This document shows, piece by piece, positions 34,653 to 43,425 of a stretch of 44,256 nucleotides of DNA; position 1 is the stretch's first letter; every line of letters starts with the position of its first letter. Below the pieces are notes generated by a model. The model was not told the origin of the DNA. It saw nothing but the letters and a program-made list of their open reading frames with translations, and did not search any database. The translations under genes and the position numbers were made by a program. This DNA is from Blastocatellia bacterium (GTDB lineage Bacteria; Acidobacteriota; Blastocatellia; HR10; J050), in NCBI GenBank assembly GCA_026985075.1, contig JALSQX010000046.1, positions 1 through 44,256 of the forward strand. The letters run 5' to 3'.

Positions 34653-36197
34653 TTACTTCCAATAGGTTCGGTCCAGGCTCCGATATTGAATCGCTTCGGA
34701 GACATGCTGAGGTTGAATCCGCTGGCTACCCTCCAGGTCGGCGATGGTGCGGCTCACCTTCAAGATGCGATCGTAGGCCCGCGCTGAGAGTCCCAATCGA
34801 CTGATGGCATGCTCCAGTAATCTCTCCGACGTCCCATCGATGGAACAATACCTGCGTAACAGGCGCGGCGTCATTTGCGCGTTGGCGTAGAGGCCGTCGC
34901 CGGCCAGGCGCTTCATCTGAATCTCTCTGGCGCGCACCACTCGCTGACGGATGGCCGCCGAACTCTCACTGGGCATATCGCTGGAGAGTTCTTTGAACTT
35001 CACGGCGGGCACATCGATGTGGATATCAATCCGGTCGAGCAGGGGCCCGGAAATCTTATTCACGTACCGCTCGATGCGCAGCGCCGTGCAGCTGCACTCG
35101 CGCACCTGCGATCCCCAGAATCCGCAGGGGCAGGGATTCATCGCCGCCGCCAGCATGAATCGCGAAGGAAAGGTGAGCGAGATGGTCGCCCGGCTGATCG
35201 TCACGCGACCATCTTCGATGGGTTGTCGCAACACTTCCAGGACGTTGCGATCGAATTCCGGCAGCTCATCCAGGAACAAGACGCCGTGATGCGCCAGGCT
35301 CACCTCTCCCGGTCGGGGCACTGCCCCGCCGCCAATCAATCCGGCGTCGCTGATCGTATGATGGGGCGAGCGGAAGGGGCGCGTGGTGACCAATCCTTTA
35401 CGATCGGTCAATCCGGCGACGCTGTGAATCTTGGTCACCTCAATGGCCTCATCGAAGGAGAGTGGGGGGAGAATGGTGGGGATGCGCTTGGCCAGCATCG
35501 TCTTGCCGCTCCCCGGTGGTCCGATCATCAAAATGTTATGCGCGCCGGCGCAGGCGATCTCCAGCGCTCGTTTGGCGTGCAGTTGTCCTTTCACATCGCT
35601 GAAATCGACCGGGTATTGGTTGATGTCGGCCAGCACCTCGTCCACGTTCACCCGAAGAGGCGGTGGCGGTGCGTCGGCGGTCAGAAGGCGCACCACATCG
35701 GGCAGTGTTGATACCGGATGGATTTCCAATCCCGCCACTACTGCCGCTTCGCGGGCATTCTCTTCCGGGAGAATCAAGCGTTTGATGTTTTGTCGCCGGG
35801 CGGCCACGGCGATGGGCAGCGCTCCCTTGACCGGGCGCACGCGACCATCGAGCGAGAGCTCGCCGACGAGCACAGTATCATTACACTGCCGATCGCCGAA
35901 TTCACCGTTGGCACCCAGAATGCTCGCCGCGATGGGCAGATCGAAGCTCGACCCTTCCTTCTTGATATCAGCGGGCGCCAGATTCACCGTCAGGCGATGC
36001 GGTGGGAAGTGAAATCCGCAATTGTTGATGGCCGCCCGGATGCGTTCGCGACTCTCCCGGATGGCGGCATCGGGAAGGCCGACCATGATGAACGCGCCTT
36101 GACCTTGATCTCCCGAGTGCGGCGAGAGATCGACTTCCACATCGACGATGTAAGCATCTATGCCATAGAGGGCAGCACTCAGCGTCTTCCACAACAT
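34653..36197 (-). CDS. comM: YifB/ComM-type Mg-chelatase-like AAA+ ATPase
   Basis: A 514-residue AAA+ protein of the ComM/YifB family. It has the N-terminal ChlI-like domain ([40 protein letters not shown]), the AAA+ core with Walker A GPPGSGKT near residues 225-232 and Walker B FLDELPEF, and the cysteine-bearing segment [10 protein letters not shown]. The Mg-chelatase C-terminal helical domain ends with [10 protein letters not shown]. ComM is a hexameric helicase that promotes branch migration during natural transformation; in species without competence its role is less certain. The ATG follows AAGGAG by 7 bases. It stands alone. Confidence 0.95.
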   Translation of the reverse strand: MLWKTLSAALYGIDAYIVDVEVDLSPHSGDQGQGAFIMVGLPDAAIRESRERIRAAINNCGFHFPPHRLTVNLAPADIKKEGSSFDLPIAASILGANGEFGDRQCNDTVLVGELSLDGRVRPVKGALPIAVAARRQNIKRLILPEENAREAAVVAGLEIHPVSTLPDVVRLLTADAPPPPLRVNVDEVLADINQYPVDFSDVKGQLHAKRALEIACAGAHNILMIGPPGSGKTMLAKRIPTILPPLSFDEAIEVTKIHSVAGLTDRKGLVTTRPFRSPHHTISDAGLIGGGAVPRPGEVSLAHHGVLFLDELPEFDRNVLEVLRQPIEDGRVTISRATISLTFPSRFMLAAAMNPCPCGFWGSQVRECSCTALRIERYVNKISGPLLDRIDIHIDVPAVKFKELSSDMPSESSAAIRQRVVRAREIQMKRLAGDGLYANAQMTPRLLRRYCSIDGTSERLLEHAISRLGLSARAYDRILKVSRTIADLEGSQRIQPQHVSEAIQYRSLDRTYWK

Positions 36198-36289
36198 GGA
36201 TCGCTCCTTCGGTCAAAAGTCGGGGGAAACTCTATCACCTTTCCCTGAGGAAGGCAAACGCGGATCGGTAGCGCCGTGGCGCTAACCCC

Positions 36290-36520
36290 CATGCCCAGGC
36301 TCTTTGGTGACAACGGAAGTACCGTGCTCGTCACCGGGGATCGTTACTTCCCCGCTCCACGAGCTCCCAACTGACTCCTCCCCGTCGACGAGCGGCGGGG
36401 CCTCCCGGAGAGGAGGAGCGGCCCTCTGAACTAGCCGGCAACCTGACATCTCCCCGCCCACCGGCCGCGGGGGTCCCCTCAGGGAGGGCGTCGCTCCCTC
36501 TCCACACAGTGCGCGCATGG
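36290..36520 (-). repeat. Hairpin-repeat copies, inverted orientation
   Basis: Within the 481-bp gap 36198-36678, two copies of the 70-bp hairpin repeat lie on the minus strand. The clearer one has + strand arms CCCCGTCG (36380-36387) and CGGCGGGG (36393-36400) around loop acgag, the same arms as the third copy at 41840. Its minus-strand flank reads GTCAGTTGGGAGCTCGT, matching the GTCAGTTGGCAGCTCGT of the main array. The second, more diverged copy lies near 36440-36480. The rest of the gap holds only the promoter at 36612-36640. Confidence 0.7.
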
Positions 36521-36611
36521 CTTCCCAAGCTCCTCACTCGCTCAATCTGGGAGCTCCGCGCGGCATGCCGCGATGTCGAAACTCATCTCTCACCTCCATC
36601 GTCCTCCTCAC

Positions 36612-36640
36612 TTGCCCAATCCGGGAGGCGCGCGTAGAAT
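36612..36640 (+). promoter_or_regulatory. Promoter of the S9 peptidase gene
   Basis: TTGCCC (36612-36617), a 17-bp spacer, and TAGAAT (36635-36640), about 32 bases before the predicted transcript reaches the ATG at 36679. Confidence 0.5.
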
Positions 36641-36678
36641 GACTGAACTGAAATATCACCACAGCTCAAGGAGGCGAT

Positions 36679-39432
36679 ATGAGAAAAGGACTCTTCTTCC
36701 CTATCGTGATCGCTCTGCTCACGCTCATGATCGCCGGCGCCTGGTCGATTGGCCGGGCGCGCCCCGTTCAGCAAACCGCGGCTGAACAGGAGGTGAAAGA
36801 ATGGACCATCGATGATCTCATCATGAGCGAATCGGCCAGCCAATTCGAGATCTCACCTGATGGCCGCTGGGTCGTCTGGGTGAAAACGGCCGGCGACAAA
36901 GAAAAGAACGAACGCGTCTCTCACCTCATGCTCTCCAGCTTGACGGAGAAGAAAGAGATTCAACTCACTCGCGGTCAGAGTAATGAGTCGAATCCGCGCT
37001 GGTCACCCGATGGCGAACTGATCGCCTTCATCAGCACGCGACCATTACCCAAAGGAAAAGCCCGGGCCGATGGCGACGGCAAGCCGCGCCCACAGATCTG
37101 GCTCATCCATCCTTACGGCGGCGAACCGTGGCCGTTGACCCACTCTGAACGAGCCGTCCGCAGCCTGGAATGGGCCGATGCGCAGACCATCATTTTCACC
37201 GCTCAAGAAGATCCCACCCTCTACGAGCGCACGCTCAAGGAGAAGAAAGACACCTCCATCGTCGTCGAGGATGAAGCGCACGAGCCGCCCGTCCGCTTGT
37301 TCAAGATCGATGTTACATCAAAGCAGGTGACCCGGCTCACCGAGAACGATGACTGGATTCAACAATTCGCGCTCTCTCCCGATGGGCGCTATGCGGTGAC
37401 CATTCATAATCGCAGCTTGCGCTTCGTCTACGATCACGAGATCAAACCGGCGACCTATCTCTACGATCTGCAAACGGGCGAACGGAAACAGTTGTTCACC
37501 GAAGGAAAGATCCATCCCGAGCGGATTCGCTGGGCGCGCGACGGTCGAGGATTCTATGTGCGCAGCGCCTTCACGCATCATCCGCGCTATCTCATGGCCA
37601 CCATCTCGCTCATGTACTACTACGATCTGGCCAGCGGCACCGTCACGCAAGTCGATCTCCAATGGGAGAACGGGATCACGCTGGACTTCGATGCCACCCC
37701 GGACGGCTTCATCGCGTTGCTCGCCAATGGCGTGCGACCGAAGCTCGCCCGATACACCCGCCAGGCCGATGGCCGTTGGACGCGAACGTGGATCGAGAGC
37801 GAGCACGAAGGGCATATTTTCGGCCTCCGGGTGAGTCGGGACGGACACACCATCGTCTACCACTACTCGACGGCCAATACGCCCACGCAATGGTATCGAG
37901 CGAGTTTGGACGGAGCGCGCATCGCCGATCCGGTGCAGTTCACCGATCTCAATCCGCAGTTCAAGCAACGAAAAACGGCGCGCGTGGAAATCGTTCGCTG
38001 GAAAGGAGCCCGCGACGAAGAGGTGGAAGGGCTCCTCTATTATCCGCTCGATTATCAGCCGGGGAAGAAGTACCCACTGGTGGTAATGATTCACGGTGGA
38101 CCGGCGGGCGCGGACATGGATCGCTGGAGCGACCGATGGGCTTATCCTCATCATTTGATGACACAACGAGGCGCGTTCGTCTTCAAGCCCAATTATCACG
38201 GCAGCTCGGACTACGGTCTGGAGTGGGTGGAATCCATCGGCGAAGGGAACTACTACGACCTGGAGGTCGTGGATATCGAGAAAGGCGTCGACTCGTTGAT
38301 CGCGCGCGGATTGGTCGATCCCGATCGCCTGGGAGTGATGGGCTGGAGCAATGGCGCCATCTTGACCACGGCGCTCACGGTGACGACCACGCGATACAAG
38401 GTGGCCTCGGCCGGAGCCGGGGACGTGGAATGGTTCAGCGATTGGGGCAACTGCCGTTTCGGCGCGGCTTTCGATAATTATTATTTTGGCGCCTCGCCGC
38501 TGGAGAATCCCGATGTCTATCTCCGCAAATCCCCGTTCTTCCGCATGAGCAAAGTGAAGACGCCGACCATCATCTTTCATGGGACCGAGGATACGTCAGT
38601 TCCCACCGAGCAGGGATGGATGCACTATCGGGCGCTCCAGCAGTTGGGGCAAACCGACGTGCGGTTCATCCTCTTCCCCGGCGAGCCCCACGGATTACGC
38701 AAACTGGCCCATCAGCGCCGCAAATTGGAAGAAGAACTCGCCTGGTTCGACAAGTACCTGTTCCATAAAGCGGAGGCGAAAAACGAGGCTCTCAAACCGG
38801 ACTCGCCCCTGGCCGTGGCGCTCAAGAAGCGATCCATCAAGCGAGTCGGCGAGCGCTATGGCGTGATGGTCAACGGCGTTCTCGTGCCGGAGACCGTCCC
38901 CTACAAGAAGGTGGAAATCGGCCGCTTCGAAGTGACCCGAGCCCAGTACGCCGCGTTCGATAAAACCTACCGCGTCGAACCGGGCCGGGAGAACTATCCG
39001 GCCAATGGCATCACGTTCGAGCAGGCCAAAGCCTATTGCGAGTGGCTCAGCCGCGTCACCGGCGAACCCTATCGCCTGGGCACCGAGGCCGAACTCAAAT
39101 CGCTCTACGACGCGGCCAAAGAAGGCGAGAATACGCTCGACTACTGGGCTGGCTACAAGGTCAATCCCGACGATGCCGAGCGCCTGGCCGAAGAGCTGAA
39201 GAAACTGGATGGAACCGCGCCGCTCCTCAAACCGGTGGGCAGCTTCAAGCCGGTGAGCCGCGATGATCTCATCTTCGACCTGGGAGGGAACGTCGCCGAA
39301 TGGGTCATCGGCGAAGATGGGAAAGGACGGCTCCTCGGAGGGAGCGCCGATACGCCCGCCGATCCCAAACTCCGCCGGCGCAAGCCCGCTCCCGAATACA
39401 TCGGCTTCCGAGTGGTCAAAGGCGAGAAATGA
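36679..39432 (+). CDS. S9 family prolyl oligopeptidase-like peptidase fused to a formylglycine-generating-enzyme-like domain
   Basis: A 917-residue exported protein with signal peptide LFFPIVIALLTLMIAGAWSIG. Residues 50-430 form a beta-propeller with TolB/DPP-like repeats (FEISPDGRWVVWVK, NPRWSPDGELIAF). Residues 440-710 form the alpha/beta-hydrolase domain with a complete triad: S557 in GWSNG, D638 in GTEDTSVP, and H671 in GEPHGLR. After a short linker, residues 735-917 are a sulfatase-modifying-factor/FGE-type fold (EVTRAQYAAFDKTYRVE, FEQAKAYCEWLSRVTGEPYRLGTE, DLGGNVAEWV, YIGFRVV). FGE-type domains of this kind often bind ligands rather than make formylglycine. AAGGAGG precedes the ATG. Confidence 0.93.
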   Translation: MRKGLFFPIVIALLTLMIAGAWSIGRARPVQQTAAEQEVKEWTIDDLIMSESASQFEISPDGRWVVWVKTAGDKEKNERVSHLMLSSLTEKKEIQLTRGQSNESNPRWSPDGELIAFISTRPLPKGKARADGDGKPRPQIWLIHPYGGEPWPLTHSERAVRSLEWADAQTIIFTAQEDPTLYERTLKEKKDTSIVVEDEAHEPPVRLFKIDVTSKQVTRLTENDDWIQQFALSPDGRYAVTIHNRSLRFVYDHEIKPATYLYDLQTGERKQLFTEGKIHPERIRWARDGRGFYVRSAFTHHPRYLMATISLMYYYDLASGTVTQVDLQWENGITLDFDATPDGFIALLANGVRPKLARYTRQADGRWTRTWIESEHEGHIFGLRVSRDGHTIVYHYSTANTPTQWYRASLDGARIADPVQFTDLNPQFKQRKTARVEIVRWKGARDEEVEGLLYYPLDYQPGKKYPLVVMIHGGPAGADMDRWSDRWAYPHHLMTQRGAFVFKPNYHGSSDYGLEWVESIGEGNYYDLEVVDIEKGVDSLIARGLVDPDRLGVMGWSNGAILTTALTVTTTRYKVASAGAGDVEWFSDWGNCRFGAAFDNYYFGASPLENPDVYLRKSPFFRMSKVKTPTIIFHGTEDTSVPTEQGWMHYRALQQLGQTDVRFILFPGEPHGLRKLAHQRRKLEEELAWFDKYLFHKAEAKNEALKPDSPLAVALKKRSIKRVGERYGVMVNGVLVPETVPYKKVEIGRFEVTRAQYAAFDKTYRVEPGRENYPANGITFEQAKAYCEWLSRVTGEPYRLGTEAELKSLYDAAKEGENTLDYWAGYKVNPDDAERLAEELKKLDGTAPLLKPVGSFKPVSRDDLIFDLGGNVAEWVIGEDGKGRLLGGSADTPADPKLRRRKPAPEYIGFRVVKGEK

Positions 39433-39474
39433 ATCTGGCCGCCGAGACAATGACGAGTGAAGTGTGAAACCGGG

Positions 39475-39502
39475 ACCGCCCGCCATCAGGACGGCGGGCG
39501 GT
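39475..39502. terminator. 10-bp perfect hairpin after the S9 peptidase gene
   Basis: ACCGCCCGCC (39475-39484) pairs fully with GGCGGGCGGT (39493-39502) around an 8-base loop, between convergent genes. No T-run follows on either strand, so termination would rely on the very stable stem or on other factors. Confidence 0.5.
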
Positions 39503-39512
39503 GCACGTGCAT

Positions 39513-39656
39513 CAATCGAAGCGCGGAGAATCGGGCGCGGATGGAAATTCCGCGCGCCGTCACACACGGAGCCGAGAGCTTGCCCAATCGAAGCGGTGAG
39601 AGTCGGGCGCGAGGTAGAAGTTCGGCTCTCTCCTTCCCGAGCGGTGAAGCAGATCA
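39513..39656 (+). repeat. Two tandem 72-bp repeats
   Basis: Two copies start with CAATCGAAGCG at 39513 and 39585 and share the run GAG(A/-)(A/G)TCGGGCGCG and GGAA(A/G)TT. They fill most of the 365-bp gap between the S9 peptidase and chrA. They look different in sequence from the 70-bp hairpin repeat, though the period is similar. Confidence 0.5.
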
Positions 39657-39797
39657 GCGTGACTGAGCGCGAGCCGGCAATCCGATCCGCTGCCCTCCGT
39701 CGTCGGGAGATCATGCCCGGTCCTCTTCACGCCGGGCTGTCCCGTTGGAGCGCGTCCAACTGTTCAGCAGGATGACGCGGTCAGAGGACGTTGCCGG

Positions 39798-41021
39798 TCA
39801 TTTCACCAGCAGGCCGGCGGCGCCGGCGCCCAGCATGATATACAGCGGATTGAGGCGAAATGCGAGAAACAGGATGCCGGCGGCGAGGGCGATGCCTCCG
39901 CTGGAGAGCGAGTGAATCGAGGCCTGACCGATGATGATCGCGCCGGTCATCAACAATCCGGTCACTGCCGGGGCGATGCCGGCGAGCGCCGCTTGAATCC
40001 GGCGACTCTCCCGAAACCGATTCACATACGTGCCGGCGATGCCCGTCATGACGAACGAGGGGAGGAAAATGGCCACCGTGGCCACGAGAGCCCCCTTGAG
40101 ACCGGCGGCGAAATAGCCGATGAACGTGGCTGTGATGGCGATGGGGCCGGGAGTGAGTTGACCCAGGGCCACGCCGTCGGCGAATTGCTGAGCGTTGACC
40201 CACTGAAAGCGATACACGACATCGTGCTCCATGAGAGGAACCATCACGTAACCGCCCCCATAGGTGAGCGCCCCGATCTTGAGAAAAATGAGGAACAGCG
40301 TGAGCAGAGTGAGGCTGGTTGACGAAACGACCGCCCAGAAGGCGATAGGGGCGAGACTGAGATGAAGCCGGTTCTTCCCCCCGCTCGATGGCGCTTCGGG
40401 ATGGGTCTGGTCGGCGGGCGGTGGGATGGGCGCGGACGTCGCCGGGCCAGGAGCTCGTGACGCGCCTCGCGCGGAACGGAAGCGAGAGGCGAGCAGGCCG
40501 ACGGCTCCCGCCGCCAGGATGATCTGCACGACGAGATGTCGAAAGGCCGTCGCTGCGGCGCAGGCCGTCACGGCCAGCACGGCGTGCCAGGGGCGTTTGA
40601 CGGTGGACTGACTCAGTCGGATGGCGGTGGCAGCGATGATGCCGGTCATGGCGGGCGTCAGGCCGAAGAACGCTCGTTCGACGGCGGGTAGATGTCGCGT
40701 CTCTGCGTACGCCATGGTGAGACCGACGATGATGATGAATGAGGGGAAGACGAACGAGACGACGGCCACTCCGGCTCCCAGCCATCCCCGCAGGCGGAGA
40801 CCGATGTAGGTCGCCGTATTGGTTCCGATGACGCCGGGCAAGCTCTGCGCCAGCGCGACGGCTTCGACGAATCCCTGATCATCGAGCCATCGTTTCCGCT
40901 CGACGACGTATTCCCGGATGAGGGAGAGCACAGCCGGTCCGCCCCCGAATCCGATCAGTCCTAACCAGCCGAACAGGGTGACGAGGTGAATGAGCCGAAC
41001 TGGGCGTTGTGTTCGGTGCAT
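39798..41021 (-). CDS. chrA: Chromate transporter ChrA, two-domain form
   Basis: A 407-residue inner-membrane protein made of two tandem CHR domains. Each starts with a FGGGPA or YGGGYVMVPL motif and has the LGQLTPGPIAI or LAQSLPGVIGT signature, with 5-6 membrane segments per domain. The region between (residues 190-235) is hydrophilic and proline-rich. Known members efflux chromate by exchange with the membrane potential; many homologues occur without chromate exposure. No ChrB or other regulator is adjacent. The ATG at 41021 has no clear ribosome binding site. Confidence 0.93.
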   Translation of the reverse strand: MHRTQRPVRLIHLVTLFGWLGLIGFGGGPAVLSLIREYVVERKRWLDDQGFVEAVALAQSLPGVIGTNTATYIGLRLRGWLGAGVAVVSFVFPSFIIIVGLTMAYAETRHLPAVERAFFGLTPAMTGIIAATAIRLSQSTVKRPWHAVLAVTACAAATAFRHLVVQIILAAGAVGLLASRFRSARGASRAPGPATSAPIPPPADQTHPEAPSSGGKNRLHLSLAPIAFWAVVSSTSLTLLTLFLIFLKIGALTYGGGYVMVPLMEHDVVYRFQWVNAQQFADGVALGQLTPGPIAITATFIGYFAAGLKGALVATVAIFLPSFVMTGIAGTYVNRFRESRRIQAALAGIAPAVTGLLMTGAIIIGQASIHSLSSGGIALAAGILFLAFRLNPLYIMLGAGAAGLLVK

Positions 41022-41133
41022 TGGTGTCTGTTGATTCGTTGTACTGATCTCGCCACGGTTTTCTCTCGCCGCTCATGGATGTCCTGCTATGGCATCGTCG
41101 CGGCGGTCCACTATCATACCGCATTCCCCATGG

Positions 41134-41183
41134 AGGACAAAGAAAAAGGGCGCGCCCGGAATGAACGATTCTGAGCGCGCCCT
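41134..41183 (-). terminator. Intrinsic terminator of the small zinc-finger-like gene
   Basis: On the minus strand, AGGGCGCGC (41183-41175) pairs perfectly with GCGCGCCCT (41155-41147), followed directly by TTTTTCTTTG. This is the best-formed rho-independent terminator in the window. Confidence 0.85.
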
Positions 41184-41211
41184 GTGAGGTACGGGTCGAT
41201 CAAGCCCTCGG

Positions 41212-41436
41212 CTACCTGGCTCGGGCCATGGCCTTGCTCACTTTCAGTGGATTCCTGAACGTCTTGCCGTTATTGGCCAGCCGTTTGGCGTGCTCTTCGC
41301 AATCGTGCTGAGCCGCCCGTTCTTTGTAGTATTTTTCCCTGTCCACACCTTTGGAAACCATGGCCACGACGGTGAATGCAGCGAAACACTTGGGGCAGGT
41401 CAACCGCACCGCTTTAGCTGATGAGCGTTTAGCCAT
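41212..41436 (-). CDS. Small basic protein with a possible zinc finger
   Basis: A 74-residue, highly basic protein. CPKC at residues 14-17 together with H44, C46 and H49 (in HDCEEH) could hold one zinc ion. The rest is Lys/Arg/Ala rich and could bind nucleic acid. GGAGG lies 10 bases before the ATG and a strong terminator follows the stop, so it is a real monocistronic gene. I do not recognise the family. Confidence 0.7.
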   Translation of the reverse strand: MAKRSSAKAVRLTCPKCFAAFTVVAMVSKGVDREKYYKERAAQHDCEEHAKRLANNGKTFRNPLKVSKAMARAR

Positions 41437-41579
41437 CTTGATGTTGCCTCCTGATTAATTGTTATGAATGGTGTTCTTGCCGTTTTCGGGCAAAAACAAA
41501 GGCGCGAATGATGCCAGAAAACTCCGCATTTGTCAATGGGCATTCGCGGCAGGATCACACTCGGCGGGCGCAGGCCACA

Positions 41580-42165
41580 GGTCGGAGCGCCACCATTCCC
41601 GGAGGCGAGTTCCGGAGCCTTCGGGGGATGAGCGAGGCATCAGGCGAGCAGCTCACGAACGTCACGGATCCCGGAGACCAGCTCCGGGGCTTGCGAGAAG
41701 CCCCCGCAGCTCGCCAACAGGGAGCACTCACGTTGGCAGCTCGTTTGAGAGGCTCATCCCTCCAACCTGGAAGCCCCACAGCTTGTCTGTGGGGAGCCGT
41801 CAGTTAGCAGCCGGTCCAGACGCTTCCTCCCCCCTCTAGGAAACCCCGTCGCTCGTCGGCGGGGCACTCACGTTGCCAGCTCGTTTGAGAGGCTCATCCC
41901 TCCAACCTGGGGGCCCCACAGCTTGTCTGTGGGGAGCCGTCAGTTGGCAGCTCGTTTAAGAGGCCATCCCTTCACCCTGGAGGCCCCACAGCTTGTCTGT
42001 GGGGAGCCGTCAGTTGGCAGCTCGTTTGAGAGGCCATCCCTTCACCCTGGGAAGCCCCGCGGCTGGTCCGCGGGGAGCCGTTAGTTGAGAGCTAATTGAG
42101 CGAGGAGCGTCACCATCCCCGGAGCACGGAGGCTCCAAGCGTCAGTGGCTCGCCAGCGTGGGGAA
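41580..42165 (+). repeat. Tandem 70-bp hairpin-repeat array
   Basis: The 768-bp gap 41437-42204 is filled mainly by six tandem units with starts at 41697, 41770, 41840, 41910, 41980 and 42051 (period 70-73). Each unit begins GAAGCCCC or GAGGCCCC and includes an 8-bp stem with a 5-base loop, then a conserved GCCGTCAGTTGGCAGCTCGT segment. Arms differ but keep pairing: CCCCACAG with CTGTGGGG (41774-41794), CCCCGTCG with CGGCGGGG (41844-41864, one wobble), CCCCGCGG with CCGCGGGG (42055-42075). An additional hairpin with loop accag is at 41669-41689, and diverged flanks reach 41580 and 42165. No open frame explains it. Confidence 0.85.
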
Positions 42166-42204
42166 CGGAGCGATCAAGCGTAGCGCGTCCGCTGGGCGCG
42201 GGGG

Positions 42205-42846
42205 TCAGGCGATGAATGCTTCATCCCGCCCTAAAAGGATATCAAAGAACTGCTCTATATTCGCTCGCTTCTCGTTCATGAACGTCAAATACCAACTATA
42301 CTGCTTTTGAACACATTCTTCCAAAACCTCTTTTGTTATCACCACTTCTACTGTCTTGGGATAGACACACCTCCGCAATTCAGCAAGAGTTGATTCCATG
42401 CCTTCCTCTCGTTCCCACCACGATATCAGGAATCCCGCCAGAGGGCGGCTTTGCCCCTGGTATCTCACTTGCTCTGCCAACAACCACGCGAAATCCCAGA
42501 CTCGGTCAGAAAAAGGCGAAGGATAAAGCTCTTGTACCCAATTCTTGGCTTCCCAAAGCCAATAGGCACCGTCGCGAACAAACACTCCATCTGGAATGGC
42601 GTACGTCCCTTTCGCCTGTGGGCGGTTGAGTTGGTTTAGCAGACGCTCGTGGTTTTGAGTCAGAGGCTTTAGAGGGGGCACAATATCGGCCCAAAAAACT
42701 CGTGGCTTTCCAGGGAGCACCTGATAATCTTTATGGGCAAAATATGCCCGCAACAGGTCTTCATAAAACTTGGCGAATAGGAAGACCCGCATGCCACCAG
42801 AATTGTTACGAGAAAAGAGCGTATCTAAAGAACGCACAGTAGTCAT
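42205..42846 (-). CDS. Cassette-borne protein, candidate PD-(D/E)XK nuclease
   Basis: A 213-residue protein whose family I do not recognise by name. Residues 84-101 (IPDGVFVRDGAYWLWEAK) fit the PD-(D/E)XK active site: D86, then E99-A-K101 on the next strand. An N-terminal helix with an acidic residue (FAKFYEDLLRAYF) fits the first helix of that fold. The rest is alpha/beta with conserved-looking tryptophans. The ATG at 42846 lies just after an attC-like site; the open TTG at 42864 lies inside that site and is unlikely. Base composition is intermediate between the chromosome and the TIR cassette. It is the last cassette of the array; no attC-like site follows its stop. Confidence 0.6.
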   Translation of the reverse strand: MTTVRSLDTLFSRNNSGGMRVFLFAKFYEDLLRAYFAHKDYQVLPGKPRVFWADIVPPLKPLTQNHERLLNQLNRPQAKGTYAIPDGVFVRDGAYWLWEAKNWVQELYPSPFSDRVWDFAWLLAEQVRYQGQSRPLAGFLISWWEREEGMESTLAELRRCVYPKTVEVVITKEVLEECVQKQYSWYLTFMNEKRANIEQFFDILLGRDEAFIA

Positions 42847-42858
42847 CCCCGGCTTGGC

Positions 42859-42941
42859 TGGCAACCGAGCTCACCTGCCGCTATGGCGGCAAGGTTGAAG
42901 GCCGCAGCGACACTGCCGTTCAGTGCAGCGTTTTGTTAGCC
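42859..42941 (-). other. attC-like recombination site 2
   Basis: Read on the minus strand, GGCTAAC (42935-42941) starts 5 bases after the TIR gene stop and the site ends with GTTGCCA (42859-42865). The interior contains the typical CTGCACTGAACGGC block and a stem CGCTGCGGC with GCCGC and AGCG separated by a bulged CAT, as expected of attC extrahelical bases. R'' and R' are imperfect matches to RYYYAAC and GTTRRRY. Confidence 0.65.
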
Positions 42942-42946
42942 GGTCT

Positions 42947-43423
42947 CTATTTGACTCTCTGTTGTGCCCGTTTATAGGCTTCCTCAACCCAGGTTCCCAG
43001 ATTATTATAACCATCATCATTAACCCAATCGTATGTTCTGATACCTTTATAGCCGAGAGCTTTGAAAGGGTCATTACCCTTACAGTCCCGTTTCCCGTTT
43101 TTATCTTTAAGATTGTGAATGTATACTCCAATTAATCCGTTACCCCTTTCCCAGCTATGATTAATCTCATATTGAACATATTTTCTCTTTGCTGTCTCAG
43201 TTCCAATCAAAGCAACAGTTACTGACGTACCGTTCATTTGATCCCGAATCCATTTCTTAATAGCATCATCTCCTTTTTTCTTGACTTCTTCCCACTCCGC
43301 AGCGTCCCAAAATCCAGCGGCTTCTCTATCCGGTTTGGTTACCCAGCTATTCCGAACTCGGCTGGCCCTCCATATATCTCTTTCATAGTGAAAACTAAAA
43401 AATACTCTACGTGCCATTTTCAT
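42947..43423 (-). CDS. TIR-like domain protein (ThsB/MTH538, DUF1863 type)
   Basis: A 158-residue single-domain protein. The opening ARRVFFSFHYERDIWRASRVRNSW, VTVALIGTETAKRKYVQYEI and GNGLIGVYIHNLKD are hallmarks of the ThsB/MTH538 TIR-like family. The glutamate in QYEI is the candidate catalytic residue. Known relatives in Thoeris make a cyclic or histidine-linked ADP-ribose signal after phage infection, which opens or activates a partner effector. The start ATG 43423 has AAAGGA 5 bases upstream; the frame also has ATG 43429, overlapping the previous stop in ATGA. It is AT-rich (near 40% G+C) and coupled to the membrane protein at 43426. Confidence 0.85.
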   Translation of the reverse strand: MKMARRVFFSFHYERDIWRASRVRNSWVTKPDREAAGFWDAAEWEEVKKKGDDAIKKWIRDQMNGTSVTVALIGTETAKRKYVQYEINHSWERGNGLIGVYIHNLKDKNGKRDCKGNDPFKALGYKGIRTYDWVNDDGYNNLGTWVEEAYKRAQQRVK

Positions 43424-43425
43424 TG

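Noticed and set aside
37318-38580. A 420-codon minus-strand frame
   Set aside because: Antisense to the S9 peptidase catalytic region; no recognisable domain.
39781-40785. A 334-codon minus-strand frame
   Set aside because: Frame-shifted shadow of chrA; the real frame carries CHR motifs and membrane helices.
41697-42120. CRISPR array
   Set aside because: The period is 70 bp and the whole unit is conserved, with no unique spacers between short identical repeats; no cas genes are nearby.
42847-42864. TTG start at 42864 for the nuclease-like gene
   Set aside because: It lies within R' of the attC-like site; the ATG at 42846 lies just outside it, as expected of a cassette gene.
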